Of a stretch of 17,410 bases of DNA, positions 6,983 through 14,840 are shown in pieces (within the stretch, counting starts at the first letter, position 1; each line of letters starts with the position of its first letter). Made by a program: the position numbers and the translations under genes. The stretch is from contig CAZZVB010000084.1 of NCBI GenBank assembly GCA_964657445.1, positions 1-17,410 of the forward strand. Reading direction: 5' to 3'. The DNA comes from LMUY01 sp964657445. GTDB taxonomy: Bacteria > Pseudomonadota > Alphaproteobacteria > Acetobacterales > Acetobacteraceae. The notes below the pieces were generated by a model. The model ran no database searches and was not told where the DNA came from. It saw only the letters and a program-made list of their open reading frames with translations.

Positions 6983-8728
6983 ATGACCGGACACCTCGCG
7001 GCGCTGCGCCGGGTTCTCCAGCAGCAGGGTGTGGACGGCTTCGTCGTGCCGCGCTCGGACGAGCATCTCGGCGAATACGTGCCGTCAAGTGCCGAGCGCC
7101 TTGCCTGGCTGACGGGTTTCACCGGAAGCGCCGGGCTGGCGATCGTGTTGCAGGACCAGGCTGCCGTCTTCACGGACGGCCGGTATGTCCTGCAACTCGC
7201 GGCGCAGACTGACGCAGCCGAATTCCAGCAACTCCACATGGTGGAGCAGCCGCCGCACGAGTGGGCGGCCGCCCGTGCGCACCGCATCGGCTACGACCCC
7301 TGGCTGCTCAGCGAGGAGGCGCTCGGGCGCTACACCGGTGCCGGGCTGGAGATGGTGCCGCTCTCGCCCAACCCGATCGATCAGGTATGGCACAATCGGC
7401 CGGCCGCTCCATCGGCAGCGGCGAAGGTGCATGACCTTCCCAAAGCCGGCCAGTCCGCGGCCGACAAGCGGGCGAGCCTGGCTGGTGTGTTGCGATCTTC
7501 TGGACAGGATGCGTGCGTGCTGACCGATCCGGCCAGCATCAATTGGCTGCTCAACATCCGCGGTGCCGACCTGACCTTCACACCCGTCGCACTGGCGTTC
7601 GCCATACTGCATGCCGACGCCCGCGTGGACCTGTTCATCGATCCGGCCAAGTTGGCGCCCGAACTGCGTGTGTGGCTCGGCAATGAGGTGTCGCTCCACG
7701 AGCCCGCCGCTTTCGGGACCGCTTTGGCAGCGTTTGCAGGCAAGCGGGTTCGCGTGGATGCGGCAGGCGCCCCGGTTGCGGTGGCCCAGGCGCTGGCCCA
7801 GGGCGGGGCGACCGTGGTCAACGGCGCCGATCCTTGCCTGCTGCCCAAGGCCAGCAAAAACGCCATCGAGCAGGAAGGCATGCGGGCTGCCCATCGCCGC
7901 GACGCGGTCGCCGTTTGCCGGTTCCTTCGTTGGCTGCAACACGCCACGGGCGAGACGGAGCTATCGGCCGCCAATTATTTGCTCGCACTCCGCACCGGTG
8001 TCGCGGGCTTCCAGGGCGAGAGCTTTCCCGCGATTTCCGGCGCGGGGGAACATGGCGCGGTCATCCATTATCGGGTCACCGAGGAGAGCGACCGGGCCAT
8101 CCGTCCCAACGAGGTTTACCTGATCGACAGCGGCGGACAGTATGACGATGGCACCACCGACATCACCCGCACAGTCTGGACCGGACCCGATGCACCGCCG
8201 GAGGAGGTCAGGTCCCGATATACGCGTGTGCTGCAGGGTAACATTGCGCTAGCGACGACCGTCTTTCCCAAGGGTGTCGCAGGCTTGCATCTCGACGCCA
8301 TCGCGCGCCGGCCGCTGTGGTCCGTCGGGCTCGACTACGATCACGGAACCGGCCATGGCGTGGGCAGCTTCCTCTCGGTTCACGAAGGGCCGGTCAGCAT
8401 TTCCCGCGTAGCGCGACCAGTCGCGGTGGAAGCTGGAATGATCCTCTCCAACGAGCCCGGTTACTATAAGCCCGGCTGCTATGGGATCCGGCTGGAGACG
8501 CTGCTGCTGGTGCAACCCGCCGAGCTGGCGGATGCGACGCGGCCATTCCTACGCTTCGAGGTTCTCACCCTGGCGCCGTTCGACCGGCGTCTCATCGACC
8601 CGGCGTTGCTGAACGAGGCCGAACGCGCCTGGCTGAACGCCTACCACGCCCGAGTCGCTGACGAGCTTCGGGGGCAAGGCGACGCCGAATTGGACGTATG
8701 GCTCGATTGGGCATGCCAGCCGATCTAA
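6983..8728 (+). CDS. pepP: Aminopeptidase P family protein (M24 metallopeptidase)
   Basis: The enzyme removes the N-terminal residue from peptides with proline in second position, in the cytoplasm. At 581 residues it is the long, three-domain type related to XPNPEP1, not the short E. coli PepP. It has two creatinase-like N-terminal domains (about 1-130 and 160-290), the pita-bread catalytic domain (about 300-510) and a C-terminal M24_C extension. All five expected metal ligands are visible: D382 and D393 (LIDSGGQYDDGTTDITRT), H458 (HGTGHGVG), E491 (NEPGYY) and E505 (GIRLE). Only a weak purine-rich stretch (GAAGAAA) precedes the ATG. The gene symbol is used loosely, since the domain layout differs from E. 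coli PepP. Confidence 0.93.
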   Translation: MTGHLAALRRVLQQQGVDGFVVPRSDEHLGEYVPSSAERLAWLTGFTGSAGLAIVLQDQAAVFTDGRYVLQLAAQTDAAEFQQLHMVEQPPHEWAAARAHRIGYDPWLLSEEALGRYTGAGLEMVPLSPNPIDQVWHNRPAAPSAAAKVHDLPKAGQSAADKRASLAGVLRSSGQDACVLTDPASINWLLNIRGADLTFTPVALAFAILHADARVDLFIDPAKLAPELRVWLGNEVSLHEPAAFGTALAAFAGKRVRVDAAGAPVAVAQALAQGGATVVNGADPCLLPKASKNAIEQEGMRAAHRRDAVAVCRFLRWLQHATGETELSAANYLLALRTGVAGFQGESFPAISGAGEHGAVIHYRVTEESDRAIRPNEVYLIDSGGQYDDGTTDITRTVWTGPDAPPEEVRSRYTRVLQGNIALATTVFPKGVAGLHLDAIARRPLWSVGLDYDHGTGHGVGSFLSVHEGPVSISRVARPVAVEAGMILSNEPGYYKPGCYGIRLETLLLVQPAELADATRPFLRFEVLTLAPFDRRLIDPALLNEAERAWLNAYHARVADELRGQGDAELDVWLDWACQPI

Positions 8729-8832
8729 GCCAAATCAATACGTTACACCTGATACCTCTCGCGCTGGTTCGACGCGTTAACCCATCACAGGCCGGATTTC
8801 GCCATGTTGCCGTTATCAGTGGGGTCGGAGCG

Positions 8833-9159
8833 ATGGTGTTGGGGCGAGGTGAACTGCAAGCGCTGACCGCATGGTGCGCCAGACGCGGCCTGGGTTGGGC
8901 GCCAGCCTCCCAGTCCACAAGCCGCGGCGGCATCGTCCTGCATGGGCGCAGCCCGGACCGCCCCTGGCAGGGCATGATGCTCGTTCAACTCGACGCGGGG
9001 TACTGCCTCGAGAATGAGGCTGGCGAGACGCTCGCCACAGCCTCCAGCCTGGCGGCTGTGCTCGACGCGCTCGATGGGGGGATCGTGAGCCGGCGACGCT
9101 ACGCCGGCACAGCCTCGGACTTGGCAGGACGAACGCCGAGTATGTGGGCAATGGCGTAG
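8833..9159 (+). CDS. Small hypothetical protein overlapping the metF end
   Basis: I do not recognise this protein. Without it, 8729-9098 would be empty. From the ATG at 8833 it is 108 residues. The middle is protein-like: WCARRGLGWAP, then GMMLVQLDAGYCLENEAGE and TLATASSLAAVLDALDGG, a strand-turn-helix pattern with few Arg or Pro runs. The frame is open back to 8698, inside the aminopeptidase gene, but that part looks less protein-like. GGGG lies 8 nt before the chosen start. The last 61 bp overlap the metF coding end on the opposite strand, so one stop may be misplaced or the overlap real. Opposite-strand frames in this stretch are Arg/Pro-rich and look non-coding. Confidence 0.45.
   Translation: MVLGRGELQALTAWCARRGLGWAPASQSTSRGGIVLHGRSPDRPWQGMMLVQLDAGYCLENEAGETLATASSLAAVLDALDGGIVSRRRYAGTASDLAGRTPSMWAMA
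9089..9108. terminator. Hairpin at the metF stop codon
   Basis: GCCGGCG (9089-9095) and CGCCGGC (9102-9108) form a 7-bp stem around a 6-nt loop that contains the metF stop codon (9099-9101). Nothing resembling a T-run follows. It may slow or end transcription at the convergent junction with the small gene opposite. Confidence 0.3.
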
Positions 9160-10061
9160 GTCAGGTCCGGCCGGTTCAGCGTGTAGAAGTGGAATTCGTC
9201 GATCCCGTTTGCCTGCAGCAGCCTGACCTGCTCGGCCGCCACGGCCGCCGCCACCATGCGCCGGGTTTCGGCGTCGTCTTCGGTGCCTTCGAACATGGCT
9301 GCAAGCCAGTCCGGGATCGAGGCGCCGCACATCGCGCTGAACTTCGCAGCCTGAGCAAAATTCGACACCGGCATGATGCCCGGGACGAGCGGCGCAGTGA
9401 TGCCCGCCGCCAGCGCGCGATCCAGGAAGCGCAGGAAAAGCCCGGGATCGAAGAAATATTGGGTGATCGCCCGCGTCGCGCCGGCGTCCAGCTTACGCTT
9501 GAGGTTGTCGAGGTCGAGGTCGGCGCTGTGCGCGTCCGGATGGGTTTCCGGGTAAGCGGCCACCGATATTTCGAAGTCGGCAATGCGCTTCAGGCCAGCC
9601 ACCAGGTCGCTGGCGTAGGCGTAGCCCTCGGGGTGGGCTTGGTAGGGTTGGCCGGGCGCCGCGTCGCCGCGCAAAGCGACGATGTGGCGCACCCCCGCGT
9701 CCCAGTAACGCCGCGCGACGTCATCGACTTCACCACGGCTGGCGCCCACGCAGGTCAGGTGAGCAGCCGGGGTCAACGTGGTTTCCGTAACGATCCGCCT
9801 CACGGTCGCATGGGTGCGCTCCTGCGTGCTGCCGCCAGCGCCGTAGGTTACCGAAACGAACCTCGGCGCGAGCCGCTCCAGCCGGCGGATGCAGGCCCAG
9901 AGCTGCGCCTCCAGCGCTTCCGTGCGCGGTGGAAAGAACTCGAACGACAAAGCCGGCGGGGCGGCGCCTTGTCCTGGTACGGGCAGTTGGCCGAACCTCG
10001 GTCCGGTGAGCCACCGCTCGAGCGTGGGAAGCTGGTTCGGCAGCGCAGAGACTTGGTTCAT
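9099..10061 (-). CDS. metF: Methylenetetrahydrofolate reductase MetF
   Basis: MetF reduces 5,10-methylenetetrahydrofolate to 5-methyltetrahydrofolate with an FAD cofactor, supplying the methyl group for methionine synthesis. The 320-residue product shows the TIM-barrel signatures FEFFPPRTE (40-48, with the catalytic Glu at 41), VTYGAGGST (71-79), HIVALRGDAAPG and a later ITQYFFD. The ATG at 10061 has AGGG 5 nt upstream (10067-10070). A longer open frame to 10223 crosses the structured leader, is basic and unlike MetF, and is rejected. The gene is alone on its strand. It is divergent from mlaA, and its end overlaps a small gene by 61 bp. The leader probably regulates it. Confidence 0.95.
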   Translation of the reverse strand: MNQVSALPNQLPTLERWLTGPRFGQLPVPGQGAAPPALSFEFFPPRTEALEAQLWACIRRLERLAPRFVSVTYGAGGSTQERTHATVRRIVTETTLTPAAHLTCVGASRGEVDDVARRYWDAGVRHIVALRGDAAPGQPYQAHPEGYAYASDLVAGLKRIADFEISVAAYPETHPDAHSADLDLDNLKRKLDAGATRAITQYFFDPGLFLRFLDRALAAGITAPLVPGIMPVSNFAQAAKFSAMCGASIPDWLAAMFEGTEDDAETRRMVAAAVAAEQVRLLQANGIDEFHFYTLNRPDLTYAIAHILGVRPAKSEAVPA

Positions 10062-10075
10062 GGTAGCCCTGTGAG

Positions 10076-10227
10076 TGGGTGTATCCCGCACGCAACGCAA
10101 GATGCCTTTCGGCTTAGCTCGGTTTAAAGGTCGCGCAACCCTTTGCACAACATGCCGTTGCCTCCGAGGCCGCCTGAGTGGCGCCGACTGCAGGCAATAG
10201 AACCATCGTTGCGTGCGGGACAACCCA
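10076..10227 (-). promoter_or_regulatory. Candidate structured 5' leader RNA of metF
   Basis: Read on the metF strand, this segment can fold into a closed multi-helix structure. A closing helix pairs 10207-10220 with 10084-10097 (14 perfect pairs). It continues through a G-U and a U-A pair and one bulged C to 10223-10227 with 10076-10080, about 21 pairs in all. Inside lie three arms: 10192-10197 with 10158-10163 (enclosing a small hairpin at 10171-10183), a 9-pair hairpin at 10130-10151 with two G-U pairs, and a GAAA-capped hairpin at 10104-10113. The G-U pairs would be A-C mismatches on the other strand, which favours an RNA in metF sense. The helix ends 5 nt before the metF ribosome binding site. 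I could not match it to SAM-II, cobalamin or other riboswitches I know. A palindromic mobile element is the alternative, although no target-site duplication is visible. Confidence 0.5.
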
Positions 10228-10292
10228 TGCTAGACATTTCTAATCCAAGCTTCTCCAGTGATGCTTCGCTCGCCGACAGCTAAGGACCACCA

Positions 10293-11060
10293 ATGCGCTC
10301 CGCCCTACTTCGTTCGCTGCTGGCACTCACGGCCGTTTGGTCGCTTGCTGGATGTGCCACTCGGCCACCGGCTTCCGATGTGGAGGCGACCCAGGAGTTC
10401 CAGGAGAACAATGACCCTTACGAGCCGGCCAACCGGGTCGGTTTCGCGATCAATGATGGGCTGGACACCTACATCCTGGCGCCGGTCGCCCGGGCCTACC
10501 GCTATGCCGTTCCCGGCGCCGTGCGGCAACCGATCCACAACGTGTTGCAGAACATGACCACTCCGGTCCTGTTCATCAACGACGTGATCCAGACCAAACC
10601 GCGCCGGGCTGGCGACACGTTCATGCGTTTCATCATCAACACCACCGCGGGTGTCGGTGGGTTATTCGATGTGGCGGCGAAGGTCGGCTATCCGGTCCAC
10701 GACAACGATTTCGGCACGACCCTTGCGCTCTGGGGCGTTCCGGAAGGGCCTTTCCTGTTCCTGCCGGTGCTCGGACCATCCAATCCCCGCGATGCGACGG
10801 GGTTTGGCGTCGATATCGCTTTCGACCCGTTGACCTATGTGCCGAGCGGCCACGGACTCAAGACGTTGGAGTATGCGCGGATCGGGATCAGCGCCGTCGA
10901 TTCCCGTGAGCGTGTCCTGGATGAAGTCAGCTCCATTAAGAAAACAGCACTCGATCCGTATGCTACCTTTCGCAGCCTGTACCGGCAGAATCGTGAGAGC
11001 GCGATCGAACAGGTCCGGAGTGAAGACAGGGCTACCGTGCCGAACTGGTATGCGAAGTGA
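10293..11060 (+). CDS. mlaA: Outer-membrane lipoprotein MlaA (VacJ family)
   Basis: MlaA removes misplaced phospholipids from the outer leaflet of the outer membrane and passes them to MlaC. The 255-residue product starts with a lipoprotein signal peptide ending in lipobox LAGC (C21). It then shows VacJ family sequence: NDPYEPANRVGFAIND, VRQPIHNVLQNMTTPVLFIND, FIINTTAGVGGLFDVA, FGTTLALWGVPEGPFLFLPVLGPSNPRDATG. AAGGA lies 7 nt before the ATG. mlaC follows after 34 bp. The MlaFEDB inner-membrane genes are not in the window, as is common in alphaproteobacteria. The promoter lies in 10221-10292, partly shared with the metF leader, but no convincing -35/-10 pair was found. Confidence 0.95.
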   Translation: MRSALLRSLLALTAVWSLAGCATRPPASDVEATQEFQENNDPYEPANRVGFAINDGLDTYILAPVARAYRYAVPGAVRQPIHNVLQNMTTPVLFINDVIQTKPRRAGDTFMRFIINTTAGVGGLFDVAAKVGYPVHDNDFGTTLALWGVPEGPFLFLPVLGPSNPRDATGFGVDIAFDPLTYVPSGHGLKTLEYARIGISAVDSRERVLDEVSSIKKTALDPYATFRSLYRQNRESAIEQVRSEDRATVPNWYAK

Positions 11061-11094
11061 GGCTTACATGCGCGACCCCAGGGAACATCATACG

Positions 11095-11712
11095 ATGAGA
11101 CTGACACGACGGACGATGCTTTGCGGGGGCGCTGGCCTAGCGATTGTGGCCCTAATGCCGGGCGCCGTCGCGTTCGCCCAGCAGGCCGACACAGCTTCGG
11201 CGAGCAGCTTCATTGAGGAGTTTGGCGCCAAGCTCGTCGCGATCGTCAATGGTGAAGGATCGCTTCCCGAGAAGCAGCAGCGTCTGCGCCCGCTGATCGA
11301 TAGCGCTGTGGACGTGGACGGCATCGCGAAGTTCTGCCTCGGCCGCTTCAATGCAACCGCCACGCCGCAGCAATTGCAGGAATTCACCAAGCTGTTCCAT
11401 GCCGTCCTCGTGGACAACATCAGCAGCAAGATCGGCGAGTATCGCGGCGTGACGTTCCACATGACGGAGTCCTCGATGCGCGGCAGCGAGGCTTATGTCG
11501 GCACGATCGTACAGCGCCCGAACACTGCGGCGACGAACGTGCGCTGGGTGGTCAGCCTCGCCTCCGGCAGCCCAAAGGTTGTTGATGTTGTCGCCGAGGG
11601 GACCAGCCTTCGTCTCACTCAGCGGAGCGATTACGCGTCGTATCTGAGCCACAATGCCAACAACCTCGACGCGCTGATCTCGGCCATGCGCCGGCAGGTC
11701 GAATCCAGCTAA
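11095..11712 (+). CDS. mlaC: MlaC-type phospholipid-binding periplasmic protein
   Basis: MlaC (Ttg2D/MlaC family) shuttles phospholipids across the periplasm between MlaA and the MlaFEDB transporter. The 205-residue product has a signal peptide with a twin-arginine motif TRRTML (residues 4-9), a hydrophobic core and an AFAQ cleavage region. The mature part shows the family pattern: FIEEFGAKLVAIVNGEG, VDVDGIAKFCLGRF, LQEFTKLFHAVLVDN, NVRWVV, and a C-terminal ISAMRRQVESS. AGGGA lies about 10 nt before the ATG at 11095. An in-frame ATG at 11068, with GAGG 5 nt before it, would add nine residues and is also possible. mlaA lies 34 bp upstream, so they should form an operon. The stop overlaps the convergent esterase stop by 4 bp. 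Confidence 0.9.
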   Translation: MRLTRRTMLCGGAGLAIVALMPGAVAFAQQADTASASSFIEEFGAKLVAIVNGEGSLPEKQQRLRPLIDSAVDVDGIAKFCLGRFNATATPQQLQEFTKLFHAVLVDNISSKIGEYRGVTFHMTESSMRGSEAYVGTIVQRPNTAATNVRWVVSLASGSPKVVDVVAEGTSLRLTQRSDYASYLSHNANNLDALISAMRRQVESS

Positions 11713-12638
11713 CCCGCTAGAGTATCGCCCCAGGCATGGCGGAGCGCCGCCGCGGCCATCGCCAATGCCGTGTCCGACGCGCGGATCACTCGGTTCATCG
11801 TCAGAAAGCCATGCACCTGGGTCGCCATGTGGACGGTCGTGACGGCACAGCCGGCGTCTTCGAGCGCCTGTGCGTAGGCGATGCCTTCGTCACGGAGAGG
11901 GTCATAGCCCGCTGTCAGCACAAACGCCGGCGGCAGACCGGCAAGCTTCGCGTTCATGGGGCTTGCAGCAGGCGAAGCCGCATCGCCCGATCCGAGGTAA
12001 TGATCGCGGAACCAGCGCATGCTTGCGGCAGTCAGCGGCAGGCCTTCGGTGAACTGGTCGTAGGACGGACGGGAGCAGGTCAGGTCGGTCGCCGGATATA
12101 GTAGAAGCTGGAAGCAGGCTGCCGGTCCGGCGGCGTCCCGCCCTGCGATCGCGAGCAACGCGGCCAGGTTGCCGCCCGCGCTGTCGCCGCCCACTGCGAG
12201 CATCGCCGGGTCGATCCCCAGTTCCTGCGCGTGGGATGCGACGTAGCTCATCGCAGCGGCGGAGTCGTCGAACGCCGCTGGAAATGGATGTTCCGGCGCC
12301 AAACGATAATCGACAGCCACGACCCGGCACTGCGCCAAATTGGCGAGCGTGCGGCAAACCCCGTCATGGGAGCTCAAGTCGCCGATCACCCACCCGCCGC
12401 CGTGCAAATACAGCAAGCCACGCCCGCCAACGGCGTCATGACCGCGGTAAAAGCGACAAGGCACCGGCCCGGCGTTGAAGTCGTAGGTTTCGGCCACTTC
12501 GGGCGGCGGCCTCTGCACGGCCCGGCGCGTTTCCCGGTACAGTGCGCGGGCGGCCTCCGGTTCCAGTGTTTGCAACGGCGGCCGGCCAGCCAGGGCCACC
12601 ATGTCGAGCAGGCGTTGAGCGTCAGGGTCAATCGGCAT
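11709..12638 (-). CDS. Alpha/beta hydrolase, HSL-family esterase
   Basis: The 309-residue protein belongs to the hormone-sensitive-lipase (family IV) esterases. It has the oxyanion-hole motif HGGG (79-82) in LYLHGGGWVIGD, the family motif VDYRLAPEHPFPAA, the nucleophile in GDSAGG (S153), an Asp in YDPLRD (D246) and a His in QVHGF (H276). It probably cleaves short acyl esters; the natural substrate is unknown. No signal peptide is seen, so it should be cytoplasmic. The ATG at 12638 is chosen because the sequence before it does not look like the family, although the frame is open far upstream through the antisense of the copper ATPase gene. No ribosome binding site is evident. It is divergent from that ATPase by 78 bp. 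Confidence 0.9.
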   Translation of the reverse strand: MPIDPDAQRLLDMVALAGRPPLQTLEPEAARALYRETRRAVQRPPPEVAETYDFNAGPVPCRFYRGHDAVGGRGLLYLHGGGWVIGDLSSHDGVCRTLANLAQCRVVAVDYRLAPEHPFPAAFDDSAAAMSYVASHAQELGIDPAMLAVGGDSAGGNLAALLAIAGRDAAGPAACFQLLLYPATDLTCSRPSYDQFTEGLPLTAASMRWFRDHYLGSGDAASPAASPMNAKLAGLPPAFVLTAGYDPLRDEGIAYAQALEDAGCAVTTVHMATQVHGFLTMNRVIRASDTALAMAAAALRHAWGDTLAG

Positions 12639-12716
12639 GCGCAAATCGGAGCATTGTTCATCGCGTGACGCAATCGGCCCGCGGACTGCCCATATGATTC
12701 CTGAAGGAGCTGGGTA

Positions 12717-14813
12717 ATGGACGGCGGAACGCGGATATCCGGCACAGTGGACATTCAGATCGGCGGCATGAGTTGCGCCGCCTGCGTCAGCCGTGTCGAG
12801 CGGGCCTTGCTGAAAGTGCCGGGCGTGAGCTCCGCGCAGGTCAATCTGCAGTCCGAACGCGCGCGGGTTGGCGGCTCCGCACCCATGAAGGCTTTGGTGG
12901 CCGCCGTGGAGCGGGCTGGCTACGAAGCACGGCCGCCGGAAGCCGCGGCACCGGTCAGCCGGGAGGGATACTGGGCGGTGGCAGCGCTCGTGTTGGCCGC
13001 GCCCCTCATCCTGCCGATGCTGTGGATGCCGTTCGGTATCGAGGCGGAGCTGCCGCGCTGGAGCCAATTTGTCATCGCCGCCGTCGTGCAAGGGCTGTTC
13101 GGGGCGCGCTTCTTCCGCGGCGCCTGGGGTGCCTTGCGCGCCGGCAGCGCGAGCATGGATACGCTGGTGGCGATGGGCACCACCGCCGCCTTCGGACTTT
13201 CGCTGTGGGATCTCGCGTTCGGCGGTCCGCTGTACTTCGAGGCGTCGGCCTCGATCATCGCCCTCGTGCGAACAGGCAAATGGCTGGAAGGCCGCGCCCG
13301 CAAACAGGCCGGTGCCGCCTTGCGCGCGCTGGAACGGCTGCGGCCGGAACAAGCGCAGGTTCGGCGGGATGGCGCGGAAGTCATCGTTCCCGTCAAAAGC
13401 CTGCGGGCCGGAGATCTGATGGTCGTCCGTCCGGGGGAGCGTTTCCCTGCCGATGGCCTGGTGCGAGAGGGCGAGGGCAGCGCCGATGAAAGCCTGCTGA
13501 CCGGGGAGGCCATGCCAGTCGCCAAGCGGCCCGGCAGCGCGGTGACCGGCGGCGCGATGAACGGCGACGCGCTGCTGCTGGTGGCGGCGACGGGTGAGGG
13601 GACCGAAGGCCGTCTCGCCCGGATGGTGCGGCTGATGGAAGACGCCGAGGCCGCGAAGCCGCCGGTCCAGCGGCTGGTGGACCAGGTCAGCGCAGTGTTC
13701 GTCCCCGTGGTGATCGGGATCGCAGTGGCGGTGTTCGCCGGGTGGTGGATCGCCGGCGATCCGGTGGGCGGCGCGCTGGTCAACGCGGTCGCCGTGCTGG
13801 TCATCGCGTGTCCCTGCGCGCTCGGCCTCGCGACCCCGGCGGCGATTGCCACCGGCATCGGTGTCGCCGCCCGAAACGGCATCCTGCTGCGCGACCCGGC
13901 GGTGCTCGAGTCCGCTGGCAGCATCCGCACCGTGGTGTTCGACAAGACGGGGACGCTGACCGAGGGCCACCCGGAGGTCCTGGCGATCGAGGGCGGGGAC
14001 GACGTCCTGCGGCTCGCAGCGGCGCTGCAGTCCGGCAGCACGCACCCGCTGGCCCGTGCCACCCTTCTGCGGGCGGCGGCTCTCGTTGTCCCGCCCGCCA
14101 CGAACCTGCGCACGCTGGCGGGGCGCGGCGTGTCGGGTGTGGTGGAGGGGCGCGAGCTGCTGCTCGGCAACGCCCGCCTGCTGGCCGATCATGGCATCGC
14201 CGCGCCTGCGGTTACCGGGCAGGCGACGATCGGCTTCCTGGCCGATGCCCACGGCAGCGTGCTTGGCTATCTCGCCTACGGCGACCGTTTGCGTCCGGGT
14301 GCGGCCGGGGCGGTGGCCAGGCTGCGTGCGGAAGGCCTTAGGGTCATCCTGCTCACCGGCGACTCGGAGGCAGCCGCCGCGAAAATCGCGGAGGAAGCGG
14401 GTATTGGCGAATGGCAAGCGGCGGCCCTGCCGGAGGACAAGGCGGCACGGATTGCGGCGCTGCGGGCAGAGGCGCCGGTCGCAATGGTCGGCGACGGCGT
14501 GAATGACGGCGCAGCCCTCGCCGCCGCTACTCTGGGGATTGCGATGGCCGGCAGCACCGACGTGGCGGATGCTGCCGCCGGCATCACGCTGATGCGGCCG
14601 GACCTAAGCCTGGTGCCCGCCGCGCTCGACATCGGCGCGCGAATTCAGTCGCGCATCAAGGGCGGCCTGGCCTGGGCCTTCGCCTACAACCTGATCGGCA
14701 TCCCGCTCGCCGCTGCCGGGCTGCTCAATCCGGTGCTGGCCGGCAGCGCGATGGCATTCTCCTCTGCCGCCGTGGTGGGGAACGCGCTGCTGTTGCGACG
14801 CTGGCGTCCCTGA
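12717..14813 (+). CDS. copA: Cu(I)-exporting P1B-type ATPase (CopA-like)
   Basis: The 698-residue pump should export Cu(I), or Ag(I), from the cytoplasm using ATP. It has one N-terminal heavy-metal-binding domain with GMSCAAC (17-23), actuator TGEA (262-265), CPC in the sixth membrane helix (365-367), phosphorylation site DKTGTLT (409-415), the nucleotide-binding HP pair (H443, P444) and GDGVND (592-597). YN (657-658) and MAFSS (679-683) in the last two helices complete the Cu(I)-specific signature of the P1B-1 group. AAGGAG lies 7 nt before the ATG. No CueR gene or clear CueR operator is in the window. It could serve detoxification or cytochrome oxidase assembly; the sequence does not decide. 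Confidence 0.94.
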   Translation: MDGGTRISGTVDIQIGGMSCAACVSRVERALLKVPGVSSAQVNLQSERARVGGSAPMKALVAAVERAGYEARPPEAAAPVSREGYWAVAALVLAAPLILPMLWMPFGIEAELPRWSQFVIAAVVQGLFGARFFRGAWGALRAGSASMDTLVAMGTTAAFGLSLWDLAFGGPLYFEASASIIALVRTGKWLEGRARKQAGAALRALERLRPEQAQVRRDGAEVIVPVKSLRAGDLMVVRPGERFPADGLVREGEGSADESLLTGEAMPVAKRPGSAVTGGAMNGDALLLVAATGEGTEGRLARMVRLMEDAEAAKPPVQRLVDQVSAVFVPVVIGIAVAVFAGWWIAGDPVGGALVNAVAVLVIACPCALGLATPAAIATGIGVAARNGILLRDPAVLESAGSIRTVVFDKTGTLTEGHPEVLAIEGGDDVLRLAAALQSGSTHPLARATLLRAAALVVPPATNLRTLAGRGVSGVVEGRELLLGNARLLADHGIAAPAVTGQATIGFLADAHGSVLGYLAYGDRLRPGAAGAVARLRAEGLRVILLTGDSEAAAAKIAEEAGIGEWQAAALPEDKAARIAALRAEAPVAMVGDGVNDGAALAAATLGIAMAGSTDVADAAAGITLMRPDLSLVPAALDIGARIQSRIKGGLAWAFAYNLIGIPLAAAGLLNPVLAGSAMAFSSAAVVGNALLLRRWRP

Positions 14814-14814
14814 G

Positions 14815-14835
14815 TGGTGGGCTGAAAGCCCACCA
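14815..14835. terminator. Hairpin between copper ATPase and SDR genes
   Basis: TGGTGGGCT (14815-14823) and AGCCCACCA (14827-14835) form a perfect 9-bp stem with a GAA loop, starting 1 bp after the copper ATPase stop and ending 5 bp before the convergent dehydrogenase stop. It likely acts as a bidirectional terminator, although only short T-containing sequence follows. Confidence 0.7.
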
Positions 14836-14840
14836 TACAG

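Noticed and set aside
7085..7974. Minus-strand frames opposite the aminopeptidase gene
   Set aside because: They are shadows of a gene whose five metal ligands are all in place on the plus strand.
10098..10206. SAM-II riboswitch before metF
   Set aside because: A short stretch (TTTAAACCGAGCTAAG) recalls the end of the SAM-II consensus, but the required upstream conserved elements and pseudoknot pairing are missing, and the overall fold differs.
10062..10223. Longer MetF start at 10223
   Set aside because: The added 54 residues are basic and unlike MetF, and the sequence folds as a leader RNA. The ATG at 10061 has a good ribosome binding site.
12691..12698. TATGAT as -10 box for the copper ATPase gene
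   Set aside because: The start of transcription would fall inside the AAGGAG ribosome binding site, and no -35 box lies at a proper distance.
12639..14417. N-terminal extension of the esterase frame through the antisense of the copper ATPase
   Set aside because: The extension is rich in Arg, Gly, His and Gln with no recognisable domain and lies wholly opposite a P-type ATPase with all its motifs. The esterase family begins near the ATG at 12638.
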